Assembly: GCF_001687545.1 (NCBI RefSeq)
Contig: NZ_CP016545.1
Span: 2,217,001 to 2,281,000, forward strand
Length of the DNA stretch: 64,000 nt
Source: Paraurantiacibacter namhicola
Lineage (GTDB): Bacteria > Pseudomonadota > Alphaproteobacteria > Sphingomonadales > Sphingomonadaceae
Direction of reading: 5' to 3'
Shown one piece after another: positions 33,268 through 43,803 of the stretch (the stretch's first letter is position 1; each line of letters starts with the position of its first letter). The position numbers were made by a program, and so were the translations under genes. Below the pieces are notes generated by a model that was not told the origin of the DNA, searched no databases, and saw only the letters and a program-made list of their open reading frames with translations.

Positions 33268-33736
33268 GCCGACCAATTCCCCCGCTGGCGGCGGCCTCGG
33301 CACAGGCCGCGACGAGGTGCAGCTGCGCTTCCGCGAAGACGATCTGCCGCCCAATGCGCAGGTGACCGTGGACGCCTTCCTGGAGCAGGACGACGCCACT
33401 GCCGTGCGCGTGGAGCCCGGCGACGATGCGCGCGACCTGTTGCCCCATCTGGGCCGGATCCGGCTGGTGGAGGTAAACTTCCCGGTTTTCGGCGACGGGC
33501 GCGGCTATTCCGCCGCCCGCCTGCTGCGCGAAGAAGGCTACACCGGCGAATTGCGCGCCGTGGGGGACGTGCTGGTGGACCAGATCGCCTATATGCGCCG
33601 CTGCGGCTTCGACAGCTTCGCGCCCGAACGCCCGCTGGACGAGGCCGACGTGAAGGCCGCCTTCGACCGCTTTCCCCACGCCTATCAGGCGGCAGCGGAT
33701 AACGCCGTGCCGATCTGGAAGCTGCGACATGGCTGA
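33260..33736 (+). CDS. DUF934 family protein of the cys operon
   Basis: This 158-residue protein starts at ATG 33260 and overlaps cysI by 8 bp. The frame is open upstream, but that part is shifted cysI. It carries LVEVNFPVFGDGRGYSAARL, the DUF934 hallmark, followed by DVLVDQIAYMRRCGFDSF. The family is universally linked to cysH/cysI in alpha- and betaproteobacteria and is thought to aid sulfite reduction. The biochemical function is unknown. The overlap with cysH is also 8 bp. Confidence 0.9.
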   Translation: MAEPTNSPAGGGLGTGRDEVQLRFREDDLPPNAQVTVDAFLEQDDATAVRVEPGDDARDLLPHLGRIRLVEVNFPVFGDGRGYSAARLLREEGYTGELRAVGDVLVDQIAYMRRCGFDSFAPERPLDEADVKAAFDRFPHAYQAAADNAVPIWKLRHG

Positions 33737-34478
33737 ACCGGCCCGCGCCATCGACCGGATTGACACCGCGCCTGCCTGGACGCAGGCCGATGCCGACGCG
33801 CTGAATGCGCGCTTCGCGGGTGTGGACGCGGCCACCATGCTGGGCCAGCTGCTGCCGGGCGGGGAGCTGGGCCGTGTTGCCGTCGTCTCCAGCTTCGGCA
33901 CGGAAAGCGCCGTGCTGCTGCACCTCGCCGCGCAGGCTGATCCGCTGGTGCCGGTGGTGTTCGTCGACACGCTGAAGATGTTTCCCGAAACGCTGGAATA
34001 CCGCGCCACGCTGCTCGACCGCTTTGGCCTGCTGAACGCCAGCGTCGTCAAGCCCGATCCGGATGTGATCGCGGCCAAGGATGCCAATGGCCTGCGCTGG
34101 AGTTTCGACCCCGATGGCTGCTGTGACATTCGCAAGGTGGAACCGCTCGCCCGCGCCAAGGCCGGGCTCGACACGTGGATTTCGGGCCGCAAGGCCTTCC
34201 AGTCCAGCACGCGCGCAAACCTGCCCCGCTTCGAAATCGAGGACGGGAGGCTGAAGATCAATCCGCTGGGCGACTGGGTGAAGGAAGACCTCGACGCATA
34301 TTTCGCGGAGCACGATTTGCCGCGCCACCCGCTGGAGGCGCAGGGATATCTGTCTGTCGGCTGCGCGCCCTGCACCAGTACGGTGAAGCCGGGCGAAGAC
34401 CCGCGCGCAGGGCGCTGGCGCGGCTGGGACAAGACCGAATGCGGCATCCACAAGCCCGGCGAGGAACCGTTCCTCTAG
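33729..34478 (+). CDS. cysH: Phosphoadenylyl/adenylyl-sulfate reductase
   Basis: This 249-residue enzyme reduces activated sulfate (APS or PAPS) to sulfite. It has the P-loop-like VAVVSSFGTESAVL (50-63), the cysteine set CC 131-132 and C212/C215 (GCAPC), and the catalytic C238 in TECGIH. The CC...CxxC set is the mark of [4Fe-4S] enzymes that prefer APS, and the redox-active cysteine near the C-terminus is conserved. The operon ends here. The minus-strand gene 34475-35125 overlaps by 4 bp tail-to-tail. Confidence 0.95.
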   Translation: MAEPARAIDRIDTAPAWTQADADALNARFAGVDAATMLGQLLPGGELGRVAVVSSFGTESAVLLHLAAQADPLVPVVFVDTLKMFPETLEYRATLLDRFGLLNASVVKPDPDVIAAKDANGLRWSFDPDGCCDIRKVEPLARAKAGLDTWISGRKAFQSSTRANLPRFEIEDGRLKINPLGDWVKEDLDAYFAEHDLPRHPLEAQGYLSVGCAPCTSTVKPGEDPRAGRWRGWDKTECGIHKPGEEPFL

Positions 34479-35125
34479 CCGAGCAGCTCGACCAGTACGT
34501 TGAGTATCAGGATGATCGCCAGCGCCTCAACAAAGCCCCGCACCGCATTGCCGAAAGATCGCAGCCAGCCGGCCCTCAGTGCACTGCGTAACCAGAGGGT
34601 CTGAACCGCGAGATACCAGGCCGTAACCGCGATCACGATCAGCCATGCGATGCCGAGATGCAGACCGCCTGCGATGGTCAGTGTCGCACTGTCGATCCCC
34701 AACGCAAAAGGACCGGCTATAAAGCACTGGCCGTAGAAGGGCATGCGCAGCGTCTTGCGGTCCAGCGCGACGCCTTTCGCGCGCAGCATGCGCAGCGAGA
34801 GCATCAGTGGGAATAGCGAGAAGGCCACCAGCCGGAAGGCGATCAGGTTGCGATCGTCCGCCAGCAGGCCTTCGGTGGTCAGGTTCCAGCCCTCGGCCAC
34901 CTCCACAACGTGGATCAGCGCCAGCGTGATGGCGAGGAAGATCGGCGGGCTCAGCGTGTCGGAATACCTGTCCTCATCCTCGTCATCCAGCTCGTCATCC
35001 GCATAATCCATCAACCGGAGCGGATGGAAAATGGCACGCGCCATGGTGAGCGGATAGAACACCAGCCAGACCATCAGTTCGTAGAGCAACTGCTCCAGCG
35101 ACTTGATGATCTTCATGAAATCCAT
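34475..35125 (-). CDS. Polytopic membrane protein, function unknown
   Basis: This 216-residue protein opens with an amphipathic N-terminus and a short acidic loop DYADDELDDEDEDRYSDTLS (about 40-59). Hydrophobic segments follow at about 63-80, 95-110, 133-150, 152-172 and 195-214. The general design (Yip1-like or small permease-like) is seen, but no motif gives a function. It is convergent with cysH (4-bp overlap) and precedes nothing in the same direction, so it is probably monocistronic. The 26-bp gap to the epimerase gene ending side leaves little room for a terminator. Confidence 0.78.
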   Translation of the reverse strand: MDFMKIIKSLEQLLYELMVWLVFYPLTMARAIFHPLRLMDYADDELDDEDEDRYSDTLSPPIFLAITLALIHVVEVAEGWNLTTEGLLADDRNLIAFRLVAFSLFPLMLSLRMLRAKGVALDRKTLRMPFYGQCFIAGPFALGIDSATLTIAGGLHLGIAWLIVIAVTAWYLAVQTLWLRSALRAGWLRSFGNAVRGFVEALAIILILNVLVELLG

Positions 35126-35151
35126 CGATGCAGCCTATGGCGGATGGCGCG

Positions 35152-36078
35152 CTAAAGCCAGCCCTCTTCCCGGTACCATGCGGCGGTGCGGCGCATGCCC
35201 TCTTCGCCGCCGATTTCGGGCTGCCATACGGGCTTCGGAACCGCCCGGTCGCTGCGGGATACCCAGTTGGGATGCGCCATGTAGCTGGCGCGGTCTGCTG
35301 TCAGGCGCGCCTTTGCACCGCGCAGCAAGCTGTCGATCCGTGCGCCCGCCTTTAGCAATCGCGCTGGCAGATGCGGTGCGAACACCCGCCGCCGCCCCAC
35401 GGCGCGGCCAATCATCTGCGCGAGCTCGTCATGCCCGTAACCACCGGTACGGCCGTCATCGGGCTCAAACAGCTTCTTGCGCACCAGGGCGGGCTGCGCA
35501 TCGACCAAGTCCAGCAGCAGGCGCGCCAGGTCCGTGACGTGGATGATGGAGCTGGCCCCGCGCGGCGGCAGCGGGACCACGCCCAGCTTCGCGCTGCGAA
35601 ACATCTCGAAATAATCGACATCGCGCGGGCCGTATACGCCGGGTGGGCGCACCGTGGTCCAGTCCAGCCCGCTCGCCTGCACCAGCGCCTCCGCCCGCGC
35701 CTTGGACGCGCCATAGGCCGACAGCTTCGGCTCGCGTGCGGAGAGAGATGAGACGAACACGAAACGCTTCACGCGCGCGCCTTTTGCCGCGTCGATCACG
35801 GCCTGCGTACCGGCGACATTTGCCTGCTCGAACTGAGCGGGATCGGGCGTGTTCGTCAGGCCGGCGATATGCAGCACGGCCGATACGCCGTCGCAGCACG
35901 CGCGCAGGCCGGCGGCATCGTCCAGTCCGCCCTGCACCCATTCGACATTCGCCATCGGCTGCTGCGGGCGGCGGGTCAGCGCGCGAACTGGCAGCCCCCG
36001 CGCCGCCGCCTCGTCCAGCACCGCCTGCCCGACGAAGCCGGTCGCACCGGTGATGGCGAGCGGGACAGGCGCGCTCAC
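35152..36078 (-). CDS. NAD(P)-dependent epimerase/dehydratase (extended SDR)
   Basis: This 308-residue Rossmann-fold enzyme has TGATGFVGQAVLDEA (10-24, the TGxxGxxG nucleotide site) and the VLHIAGLTN strand. VSSLSA holds the catalytic Ser, and YGASK the Tyr-x-x-x-Lys pair. The C-terminal substrate domain has VRPPGVYGPRD. It resembles nucleoside-sugar or NADH-ubiquinone-oxidoreductase-associated SDRs. The substrate is not determined. Its ATG overlaps the proB stop by 4 bp (ATGA), so it is translated with proB in an obgE-proB-SDR unit. Confidence 0.9.
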   Translation of the reverse strand: MSAPVPLAITGATGFVGQAVLDEAAARGLPVRALTRRPQQPMANVEWVQGGLDDAAGLRACCDGVSAVLHIAGLTNTPDPAQFEQANVAGTQAVIDAAKGARVKRFVFVSSLSAREPKLSAYGASKARAEALVQASGLDWTTVRPPGVYGPRDVDYFEMFRSAKLGVVPLPPRGASSIIHVTDLARLLLDLVDAQPALVRKKLFEPDDGRTGGYGHDELAQMIGRAVGRRRVFAPHLPARLLKAGARIDSLLRGAKARLTADRASYMAHPNWVSRSDRAVPKPVWQPEIGGEEGMRRTAAWYREEGWL

Positions 36079-37208
36079 AGCAGCACCAGATGGTCGCGGT
36101 GAACCACGCAGGATCGCGGAGCATGGCCCAGGATTGCCTGCTGGTCTTCGATGCTTTTGCCCAGGATCGCGGCGGCCTCCTCATGCCCGTATTCGACGAT
36201 GCCCTTGGCGACCATGCGGCCATCGGGCGCGTGGATCGGCAGCACATCGCCGCGCTCGAACCGGCCCGTGACGCCGGTAATGCCCGCCGCCAGCAGGCTC
36301 TTGCCCGCCTCCAGCGCGCGCACACAGCCCTCGTCCACCGTCAGCGCGCCGGCGAAACGCAAACGCCCGCCAATCCATGCCCGGCGACCGGAATCATCGC
36401 GCTTGGGCAGGAACAGCGTCCCCCCGCCTGTCTCCATGGTGCGACCGATGGGGTTCATCGGCGTGCCGTCCATGATGGAGAGCGCAATCCCGGCCCGCTC
36501 AGCCAGCTCTGCCGCCAGCAGCTTTGCCGTCATGCCACCCGTGCCGACGCCGGAGCCGCTTTCCCCGCCCGCCATGCGATGGATTTCCTCGGTCACGCCG
36601 CGCACTTCCGGCAGGCGCTGGGCTCCGGGCTGCGCGGGATGGCGGTCGTAAAGGCCGTCCACATCGGTCAGCAGTATCACGCCGTCTGCGGTACAGGCTT
36701 GCGCCGTGCGCGCAGCCAGCCGGTCATTGTCGCCGAAGCGGATTTCGTCGGTGGCGATGGTGTCGTTCTCGTTCACCACCGGGACCACGCCCTCGCCCAG
36801 CAGACGCGAGAATGTGGCGGAAATGTTGAGATAGCGGCTGCGCTCCTCCAGATCGTCCAGCGTCAGGAGCATCTGCGCGGCGACCAGGCCCTGTTCCCAG
36901 AGCAGCTCCGCCCAGGCACCCGCCAGCGCGATCTGCCCCACGGCCGCGCAGGCCTGCGCTTCGGACAGCGTGCGCCGCCCGCCGCCGCTCACGCCCAGCC
37001 GTGCCGCGCCCAGCGCAATGGAGCCGGAGCTGACGATGACCACATCCTGCCCGCGATCGCGCGCCGCCTTCACTTCAGTGATCACGCTGCGCAGCCATTC
37101 GCACCGCACATCGCCGCCATCATCGATCAGCAGCGCGCTGCCGATCTTGATGACCAGCCGCCCGCATTTCTCGGCGGAAAGGAAATCGGGGAGCGTTTCG
37201 ATAGCCAT
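36075..37208 (-). CDS. proB: Glutamate 5-kinase
   Basis: This 377-residue two-domain enzyme phosphorylates glutamate at the first step of proline synthesis. The amino-acid-kinase domain (about 1-260) has LVIKIGSALL, IVSSGSIALGAARL, VVNENDTIAT and SGVGTGGMTAKL. The C-terminal PUA domain (about 280-365) has a DEGCVRALEAGKSLLAAGI stretch. The start MAIETLPDF has no alternatives of weight. It sits 77 bp downstream of obgE, an arrangement conserved in many bacteria, and proC is 3.3 kb away on the same strand. Confidence 0.95.
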   Translation of the reverse strand: MAIETLPDFLSAEKCGRLVIKIGSALLIDDGGDVRCEWLRSVITEVKAARDRGQDVVIVSSGSIALGAARLGVSGGGRRTLSEAQACAAVGQIALAGAWAELLWEQGLVAAQMLLTLDDLEERSRYLNISATFSRLLGEGVVPVVNENDTIATDEIRFGDNDRLAARTAQACTADGVILLTDVDGLYDRHPAQPGAQRLPEVRGVTEEIHRMAGGESGSGVGTGGMTAKLLAAELAERAGIALSIMDGTPMNPIGRTMETGGGTLFLPKRDDSGRRAWIGGRLRFAGALTVDEGCVRALEAGKSLLAAGITGVTGRFERGDVLPIHAPDGRMVAKGIVEYGHEEAAAILGKSIEDQQAILGHAPRSCVVHRDHLVLL

Positions 37209-37285
37209 GCGCGCGAGCGTGCCGGGTCAGCTGGCCAGGGCTGCCGTGCAGCGTGCTATCATGCAGGGCGGGATTGCGGGCGCGA

Positions 37286-39434
<2,149 letters not shown>

Positions 39435-39520
39435 GTCGATGCTGTCCGCCTCTTGTCCGATGCCGGCATAGCCGCCCGCACCCTGATCCTCGCTGAACAG
39501 CCTAGCGAACCGAGCGCGCA

Positions 39521-39558
39521 AAGAAAATGCCCGGGACGCCGCTTTGGCATCCCGGGCA
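39521..39558 (-). terminator. Rho-independent terminator of the Bax-inhibitor-1 gene
   Basis: A 13-bp stem (39528-39540 with 39546-39558, one mismatch) has a 5-nt loop. On the minus strand it is followed by TTTTCTTTG. It lies 24 bp after the stop of the gene at 39583-40362. Confidence 0.88.
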
Positions 39559-39582
39559 CGATAAGCCGATTCCGGCGTGCGA

Positions 39583-40362
39583 CTATTCGCGGGCAGCGCC
39601 CATGAAACGCAGCAGGAACAGGAACATGTTGATGAAATCGAGGTACAGCGTCAGCGCGCCCATGATCACCATCTTGCCAGCCGGATAGGCTGCGGCGATG
39701 TCCGGGCTGTGACGCTTGGCCACCTGCATTTCCAGATACTCGTTCTTCAGGCGCTGTGTGTCGTAGGCGGTGAGGCCAGCGAAGATCAGCACACCGATGA
39801 AGCTGATGGCATACATCAACGAGCTGGAGCCCACGAACATGTTAATGACGCTGGCGATAATTAGGCCGATGACGCCCATGATCAGGAAGCTGCCCCAGGC
39901 GGAGATGTCCTTCTTCGTGGTGTAACCCCACAGGCTGAGACCCGCAAAGGCGCCGGCCGTGGCGAAGAATGTCACCGCGATGCTTGCGCCGGTGTAAACC
40001 AGGAAGATCGTCGACAGGGACAGGCCCATCAGGACCGCGAAGCCCCAATACATCAGCTGCAGCGTGCCGGTGGAGAAGCGGTTGCGACCGAAGCTCATCG
40101 CGAAAACGATCGCCAGCGGCGACAGGGCGACCAGCCACATCAGCGGGCCGGATGCGAACGTCATCGCAAGGCCGCTGTTGGCCGTCAGCATCGCGACGAT
40201 GCCGGTCAGCAGCACGCCCGATGCCATGTAGTTGTAAATGCTCAGCATGTGCGAGCGCAGGCCTGCGTCGAACACTTCGCCGGTGCGGGGGACGGATGCG
40301 CCGTTGAAGCCCTGCGTAGAGCCAAGGCCGCGATCGGTCCGGTTGTCGTTCCAGTCAGCCAT
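39583..40362 (-). CDS. Bax inhibitor-1/YccA family membrane protein
   Basis: This 259-residue protein has seven hydrophobic segments and the family's ASGVLLTGIVAMLTA start of TM1. It also has YDTQRLKNEYLEMQ, with the conserved aspartate, near TM6. YccA/BI-1 proteins act as H+/Ca2+-leak-like channels and as FtsH modulators in bacteria. ATG 40362 (MADWNDNRTDRG) is preferred over an in-frame upstream ATG because of spacing to GGGA. It stands alone, with a strong terminator downstream. Confidence 0.93.
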   Translation of the reverse strand: MADWNDNRTDRGLGSTQGFNGASVPRTGEVFDAGLRSHMLSIYNYMASGVLLTGIVAMLTANSGLAMTFASGPLMWLVALSPLAIVFAMSFGRNRFSTGTLQLMYWGFAVLMGLSLSTIFLVYTGASIAVTFFATAGAFAGLSLWGYTTKKDISAWGSFLIMGVIGLIIASVINMFVGSSSLMYAISFIGVLIFAGLTAYDTQRLKNEYLEMQVAKRHSPDIAAAYPAGKMVIMGALTLYLDFINMFLFLLRFMGAARE

Positions 40363-40480
40363 GTCTGATCCCAAAACTCCGTATTGCCCAGCCACGGAAT
40401 GGGCCGGTTCTTGCGAAACAATATCGGGCTTGCGGGCCCATTTTTCAAGGAAAACCGGTGCGGATGGTTAACCCGGCAAA

Positions 40481-41284
40481 TCAATCGCTTGCGCGGGCTT
40501 CCTCGGCCATTTCAAGGCTGCGGTCGCGCGCAGCGCGCAGGGTATCGACCAGCATGCGGCGTATCCGCCCATCCTTGTCCAGCACGTCCAGACCCGCCTG
40601 CGTCACCCCGCCCGGGCTCGCCACGCGCCGGGCCAGTTCCGCCGGATCGTGCGGCGATGAGGCGGCGAGCGCCCCTGCGCCCTCCACCATGGCGATGGAC
40701 AGGCGCTGCGCCTGTTCGCGCGGCAGGCCCAGCTCCTCGCCGGCATCCGCCAGCGCGGCGATGAAACGGTAAACGAAGGCCGGACCGGATCCGGCCAGCG
40801 CGGTCACGAGATCGTATTCGCTCTCATCGACCCATTCCGGCGTGCCGAGATGGTCCATGAAAGCCTTCACGCGCTCGCGCTCCGCTTCGGGAATGTCCCC
40901 CGCCGCAAGCGCGATGGGGGATTTGCCGATGGAAACCGCGAGGTTGGGCATGACCCGCACCACTGCGCGCGCCTCCGCAAAGCGCGCCTCAAGCACGTCC
41001 AGCTGCGTTCCGGCCAGGATTGACAGGATTACCGCCCCGCCCTGCAGCCGCGCGACCTGCGCCGCCACATCGTCCAGCATATGCGGCTTCACGCCGATCT
41101 GGATGGCATCGAAACCCCCGCTTTCGGGGATGGCAGGCAGGTACGTCACCCGGTCCGGCAGGTCCCGCCTGCTGCGATTGACCACTGTGAAAGCCTGCGC
41201 GGGGACACCGGCGGCAATCCAGCCGTCCAGCATGGCCCCGGCCATATTGCCGCAACCGACGAGGAGGATGTTCTGGTACGGCAT
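40481..41284 (-). CDS. proC: Pyrroline-5-carboxylate reductase
   Basis: This 267-residue enzyme makes proline from P5C with NAD(P)H. It has ILLVGCGNMAGAMLDGW (6-22, dinucleotide site), VRVMPNLAVSIGKS and the C-terminal SPGGVTQAGLDVLD block with the LAGSGPAFVYRFI helix. ATG 41284 gives MPYQNILLVG, the normal start. The long open frame upstream is shifted YbjN-gene sequence. It is 23 bp downstream of the YbjN-type gene, a conserved pairing. Confidence 0.95.
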   Translation of the reverse strand: MPYQNILLVGCGNMAGAMLDGWIAAGVPAQAFTVVNRSRRDLPDRVTYLPAIPESGGFDAIQIGVKPHMLDDVAAQVARLQGGAVILSILAGTQLDVLEARFAEARAVVRVMPNLAVSIGKSPIALAAGDIPEAERERVKAFMDHLGTPEWVDESEYDLVTALAGSGPAFVYRFIAALADAGEELGLPREQAQRLSIAMVEGAGALAASSPHDPAELARRVASPGGVTQAGLDVLDKDGRIRRMLVDTLRAARDRSLEMAEEARASD

Positions 41285-41307
41285 GGGCAATTCCTCGGTT
41301 CCCAGCT

Positions 41308-41814
41308 TCAAGCTTCCCCGGCAGCGTCCACCAGGGCGGCATCCAGCGCCGCGCGGGGGGATTTGTCGCCCCACAGCACGAACTGAAACGCGGGATAGAA
41401 GCGGTCGCATTCGGACACCGCATGGTCGAGCGCGAATTGTGCCGTGCCAAGGTCCAGCGTGCCGTCCTCGCCCAGCAGCAGGCCGTGGCGGTACAAGACC
41501 ATATCGCCCTGCGACCAGACGTCGAAATGGCCCAGCCACATCTGCTCGTTGACCATCGCCAGCAATTCGCACGCCGCGCGGCGTTTCGCATCGGGGACGC
41601 GGATTTCCGGCAGGCAGAGCAATTGCAGTACGCGGTCTTCCGCTCGCCAGACGAATCGCAGCTGGTACTTCGTCCAGCTTCCCTCGATCTCGCCGGCCAG
41701 CTCCTGGTCGTTCTCGAAACCGCAGGGCCAGCCATGGGCGTCGAACAGGCGTGCCAGCATGTCCAGCGGCGCTGTGTCTTCGGCGGCCGTCCTCCGGTCC
41801 AGCTTCAGTTCCAT
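41308..41814 (-). CDS. YbjN domain-containing protein
   Basis: This 168-residue cytoplasmic protein has a YbjN (type III secretion chaperone-like) alpha/beta fold. It shows LARLFDAHGWPCGFENDQEL, YQLRFVWRAEDRVLQLLCLP and a C-terminal ALDAALVDAAGEA. ATG 41814 is preferred (start of conserved-looking sequence). In-frame starts at 41889 and 41925 are possible. It is located directly upstream of proC, where sphingomonads usually carry it. The cellular function is unknown. In E. coli YbjN affects motility and stress, which may not transfer here. Confidence 0.85.
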   Translation of the reverse strand: MELKLDRRTAAEDTAPLDMLARLFDAHGWPCGFENDQELAGEIEGSWTKYQLRFVWRAEDRVLQLLCLPEIRVPDAKRRAACELLAMVNEQMWLGHFDVWSQGDMVLYRHGLLLGEDGTLDLGTAQFALDHAVSECDRFYPAFQFVLWGDKSPRAALDAALVDAAGEA

Positions 41815-41952
41815 GCGCCCGTTTCCGTGTTCGTAGATCCCATGCGCCGGACATGCCCCTGCACACACTCGCGGCGCAATTGGCACCATGACGTCAACGG
41901 TGGATAGCTTCCGAACCCTGTTCACAGGCTGTTGAAAAGCAGTGGATCCGCC

Positions 41953-43746
41953 TCAGTCGAGCGGGGTTACGGCCTCGCCCGCAGCGCTGGTGAAGCGGAA
42001 GGCATCGACGCCTTCTTCCTTCAGTGCCCGCACAGCAGCATTGGCGTCCGCCGCGCTGTCATAGGGGCCGGTGACCAGGCGGTTGGTCTGGCCCCAAGGC
42101 GCGGTAAAGGCGGATTTGCCGTCCAGTGCGCCGCCGGAGCCGCGCGAAATGCGGCGCCAGTCGAACCGCAAGGCAGACACGTCACGCCCCGTGGCGACCT
42201 GCACCCAGTGGCGCGAGGGATTCGGCGGGGGACCAGGCGCAGCTTGCGCAGGGGGCGGGGTTTCGCGGGCCGGTTCGATCGCCGTGATGTCCACGGCGCC
42301 CGTGGCAGGCCGGGTGCTTTCGCCGGCTGGCAGCGAGAAGTCGGAGAACGCATCGGCCAGCCCCTGCGGCGCAGGCGGATTGGCCTGTTCGACGGGCGCA
42401 GGCGGCGGAACCTGGTCCAGCGTGATAGACGGTCCCGCCGTCGTGGTAGCGCTCGCGGCGGTGGAGGGTTGATCCATCCGCGCGACGACGACGGGCTGCG
42501 GTTCGGGGTCGAACTGCGGCGCGGTAGCGGGGCCCGCCTCCGGTTCCGCTTCGGCAACCGGAGGTCCGGCGACGGCGGTTGTTACGGCGGGCTGCGCTGC
42601 AGCGACAGCCGGAAGCTCGGTGCGCGGCGGCGCGGCGGTCACGTCTGCGGACGCGGACGCCGGAGGAACGGCAGCGGGGGCTTCTGCGACCTGCACAGGC
42701 TCCGGCTCTGGTTCGGTGGCGAGCGGCGTGGGCGGCAGGGCCTGCACCACGCCGATGGTCGCTCCGCCCGCTTCGCGGCTTTCCCTTTCGCGGCGCTCGC
42801 GCTCGCGGCGTTCGCGGCGGCTCTCGCGCCGGGGCGGCTCAGCTTCTGCGCGGTCCGTACGGCCCAGCGCCCGTCCCGACGGAGTCAGCCGGTCGCCGGA
42901 ATTGTCCGCGCGCGCCACCTGCACCGGGCCTGCGGCGCGGGAATAGGCTGCAATTTCAGGGCTATCGATGCCGATGCTGGTCGCAGCAGGGAAACTGCCA
43001 AGGTTGGCGGCGGCGGCCTGCTGCGCGCGCGTGAGGCGCGGCATGTAGCGAAGGTAAGGCTCGATCTGCGCGGCGATCCGCGCGGGCAGGATGGTGGAAG
43101 AGATGGAGACCGCCTCGTCCGTCTTGCCCAGGATGGCCAGCGCAAAGGCCCGCGTGCGATAGGCCGCAATGTCGCCCGCCTGCAGCAGCGGAAGCAGGAC
43201 AGCGTCCATCTCCTCCGCCTGGCCCGAGATGGCGAGGCTGAGCGCCAACCTGCGCGAGACGACCGCATCGGGCCCGCGCGCCAGCACGCTGCGGTAATAG
43301 CCCTGCGCCCGCTGGTTATCGCCCACCAGGTCCCACGCAAGGCCATGCCATTTGTCGAAGCGTGACATCACCGCGCCATTCTGCTGCGCCAGCGCGAAGG
43401 CGGACAGCGCCTCCACCGGGCGTTCCAGCAGCACCAGAGCAGCCGCGCGGCCTGCCGTTGCCCTGCCATAGGCCGGCTGCACTTCCTCGGCGCGCAGGAA
43501 GAAGCCCAGCGCCGCCTCGCCATCCTCCAGCTCCAGCGCCGCTTCGCCCGCATCGACCAGGTCGGGCAGGCTGCGCGGATTGCGCGCGAGGTTTCTCAGC
43601 GCGCGGGTGAGTGTCTGGGACGCTTCGGAAGGCAGCGCCTGCACGACCGGTCGGCTGACCTGAGCCAGCGCCAAGACCGGGACACAGGCTGCAGCCGCCA
43701 CCACGCCAAGCGCGATCAGTGGCCCTGAAGAGGCGAGGATACGCAT
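41953..43746 (-). CDS. TPR and SPOR-domain envelope protein
   Basis: This 597-residue protein has a signal peptide (cleavage near LALAQV, residue 29) and tetratricopeptide-like helices (about 45-205: LEDGEAALGFFLRAEEVQPA, AALVLLERPVEALSAFALAQ). A charged Arg/Glu stretch (about 300-330) and a Pro/Ala-rich linker (to about 510) follow. A C-terminal SPOR-type domain (about 512-590) has HWVQVATGRDVSALRF. SPOR domains bind denuded peptidoglycan at division septa. It is transcribed 57 bp after ftsZ on the same strand, which supports a division or envelope role. It has no known name. Confidence 0.85.
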   Translation of the reverse strand: MRILASSGPLIALGVVAAAACVPVLALAQVSRPVVQALPSEASQTLTRALRNLARNPRSLPDLVDAGEAALELEDGEAALGFFLRAEEVQPAYGRATAGRAAALVLLERPVEALSAFALAQQNGAVMSRFDKWHGLAWDLVGDNQRAQGYYRSVLARGPDAVVSRRLALSLAISGQAEEMDAVLLPLLQAGDIAAYRTRAFALAILGKTDEAVSISSTILPARIAAQIEPYLRYMPRLTRAQQAAAANLGSFPAATSIGIDSPEIAAYSRAAGPVQVARADNSGDRLTPSGRALGRTDRAEAEPPRRESRRERRERERRERESREAGGATIGVVQALPPTPLATEPEPEPVQVAEAPAAVPPASASADVTAAPPRTELPAVAAAQPAVTTAVAGPPVAEAEPEAGPATAPQFDPEPQPVVVARMDQPSTAASATTTAGPSITLDQVPPPAPVEQANPPAPQGLADAFSDFSLPAGESTRPATGAVDITAIEPARETPPPAQAAPGPPPNPSRHWVQVATGRDVSALRFDWRRISRGSGGALDGKSAFTAPWGQTNRLVTGPYDSAADANAAVRALKEEGVDAFRFTSAAGEAVTPLD

Positions 43747-43803
43747 GATCTTACCTTGCTCGCCCGGTCCTGAACCTGCGGCGAATGCCGCGGAGCACTT
43801 GTC

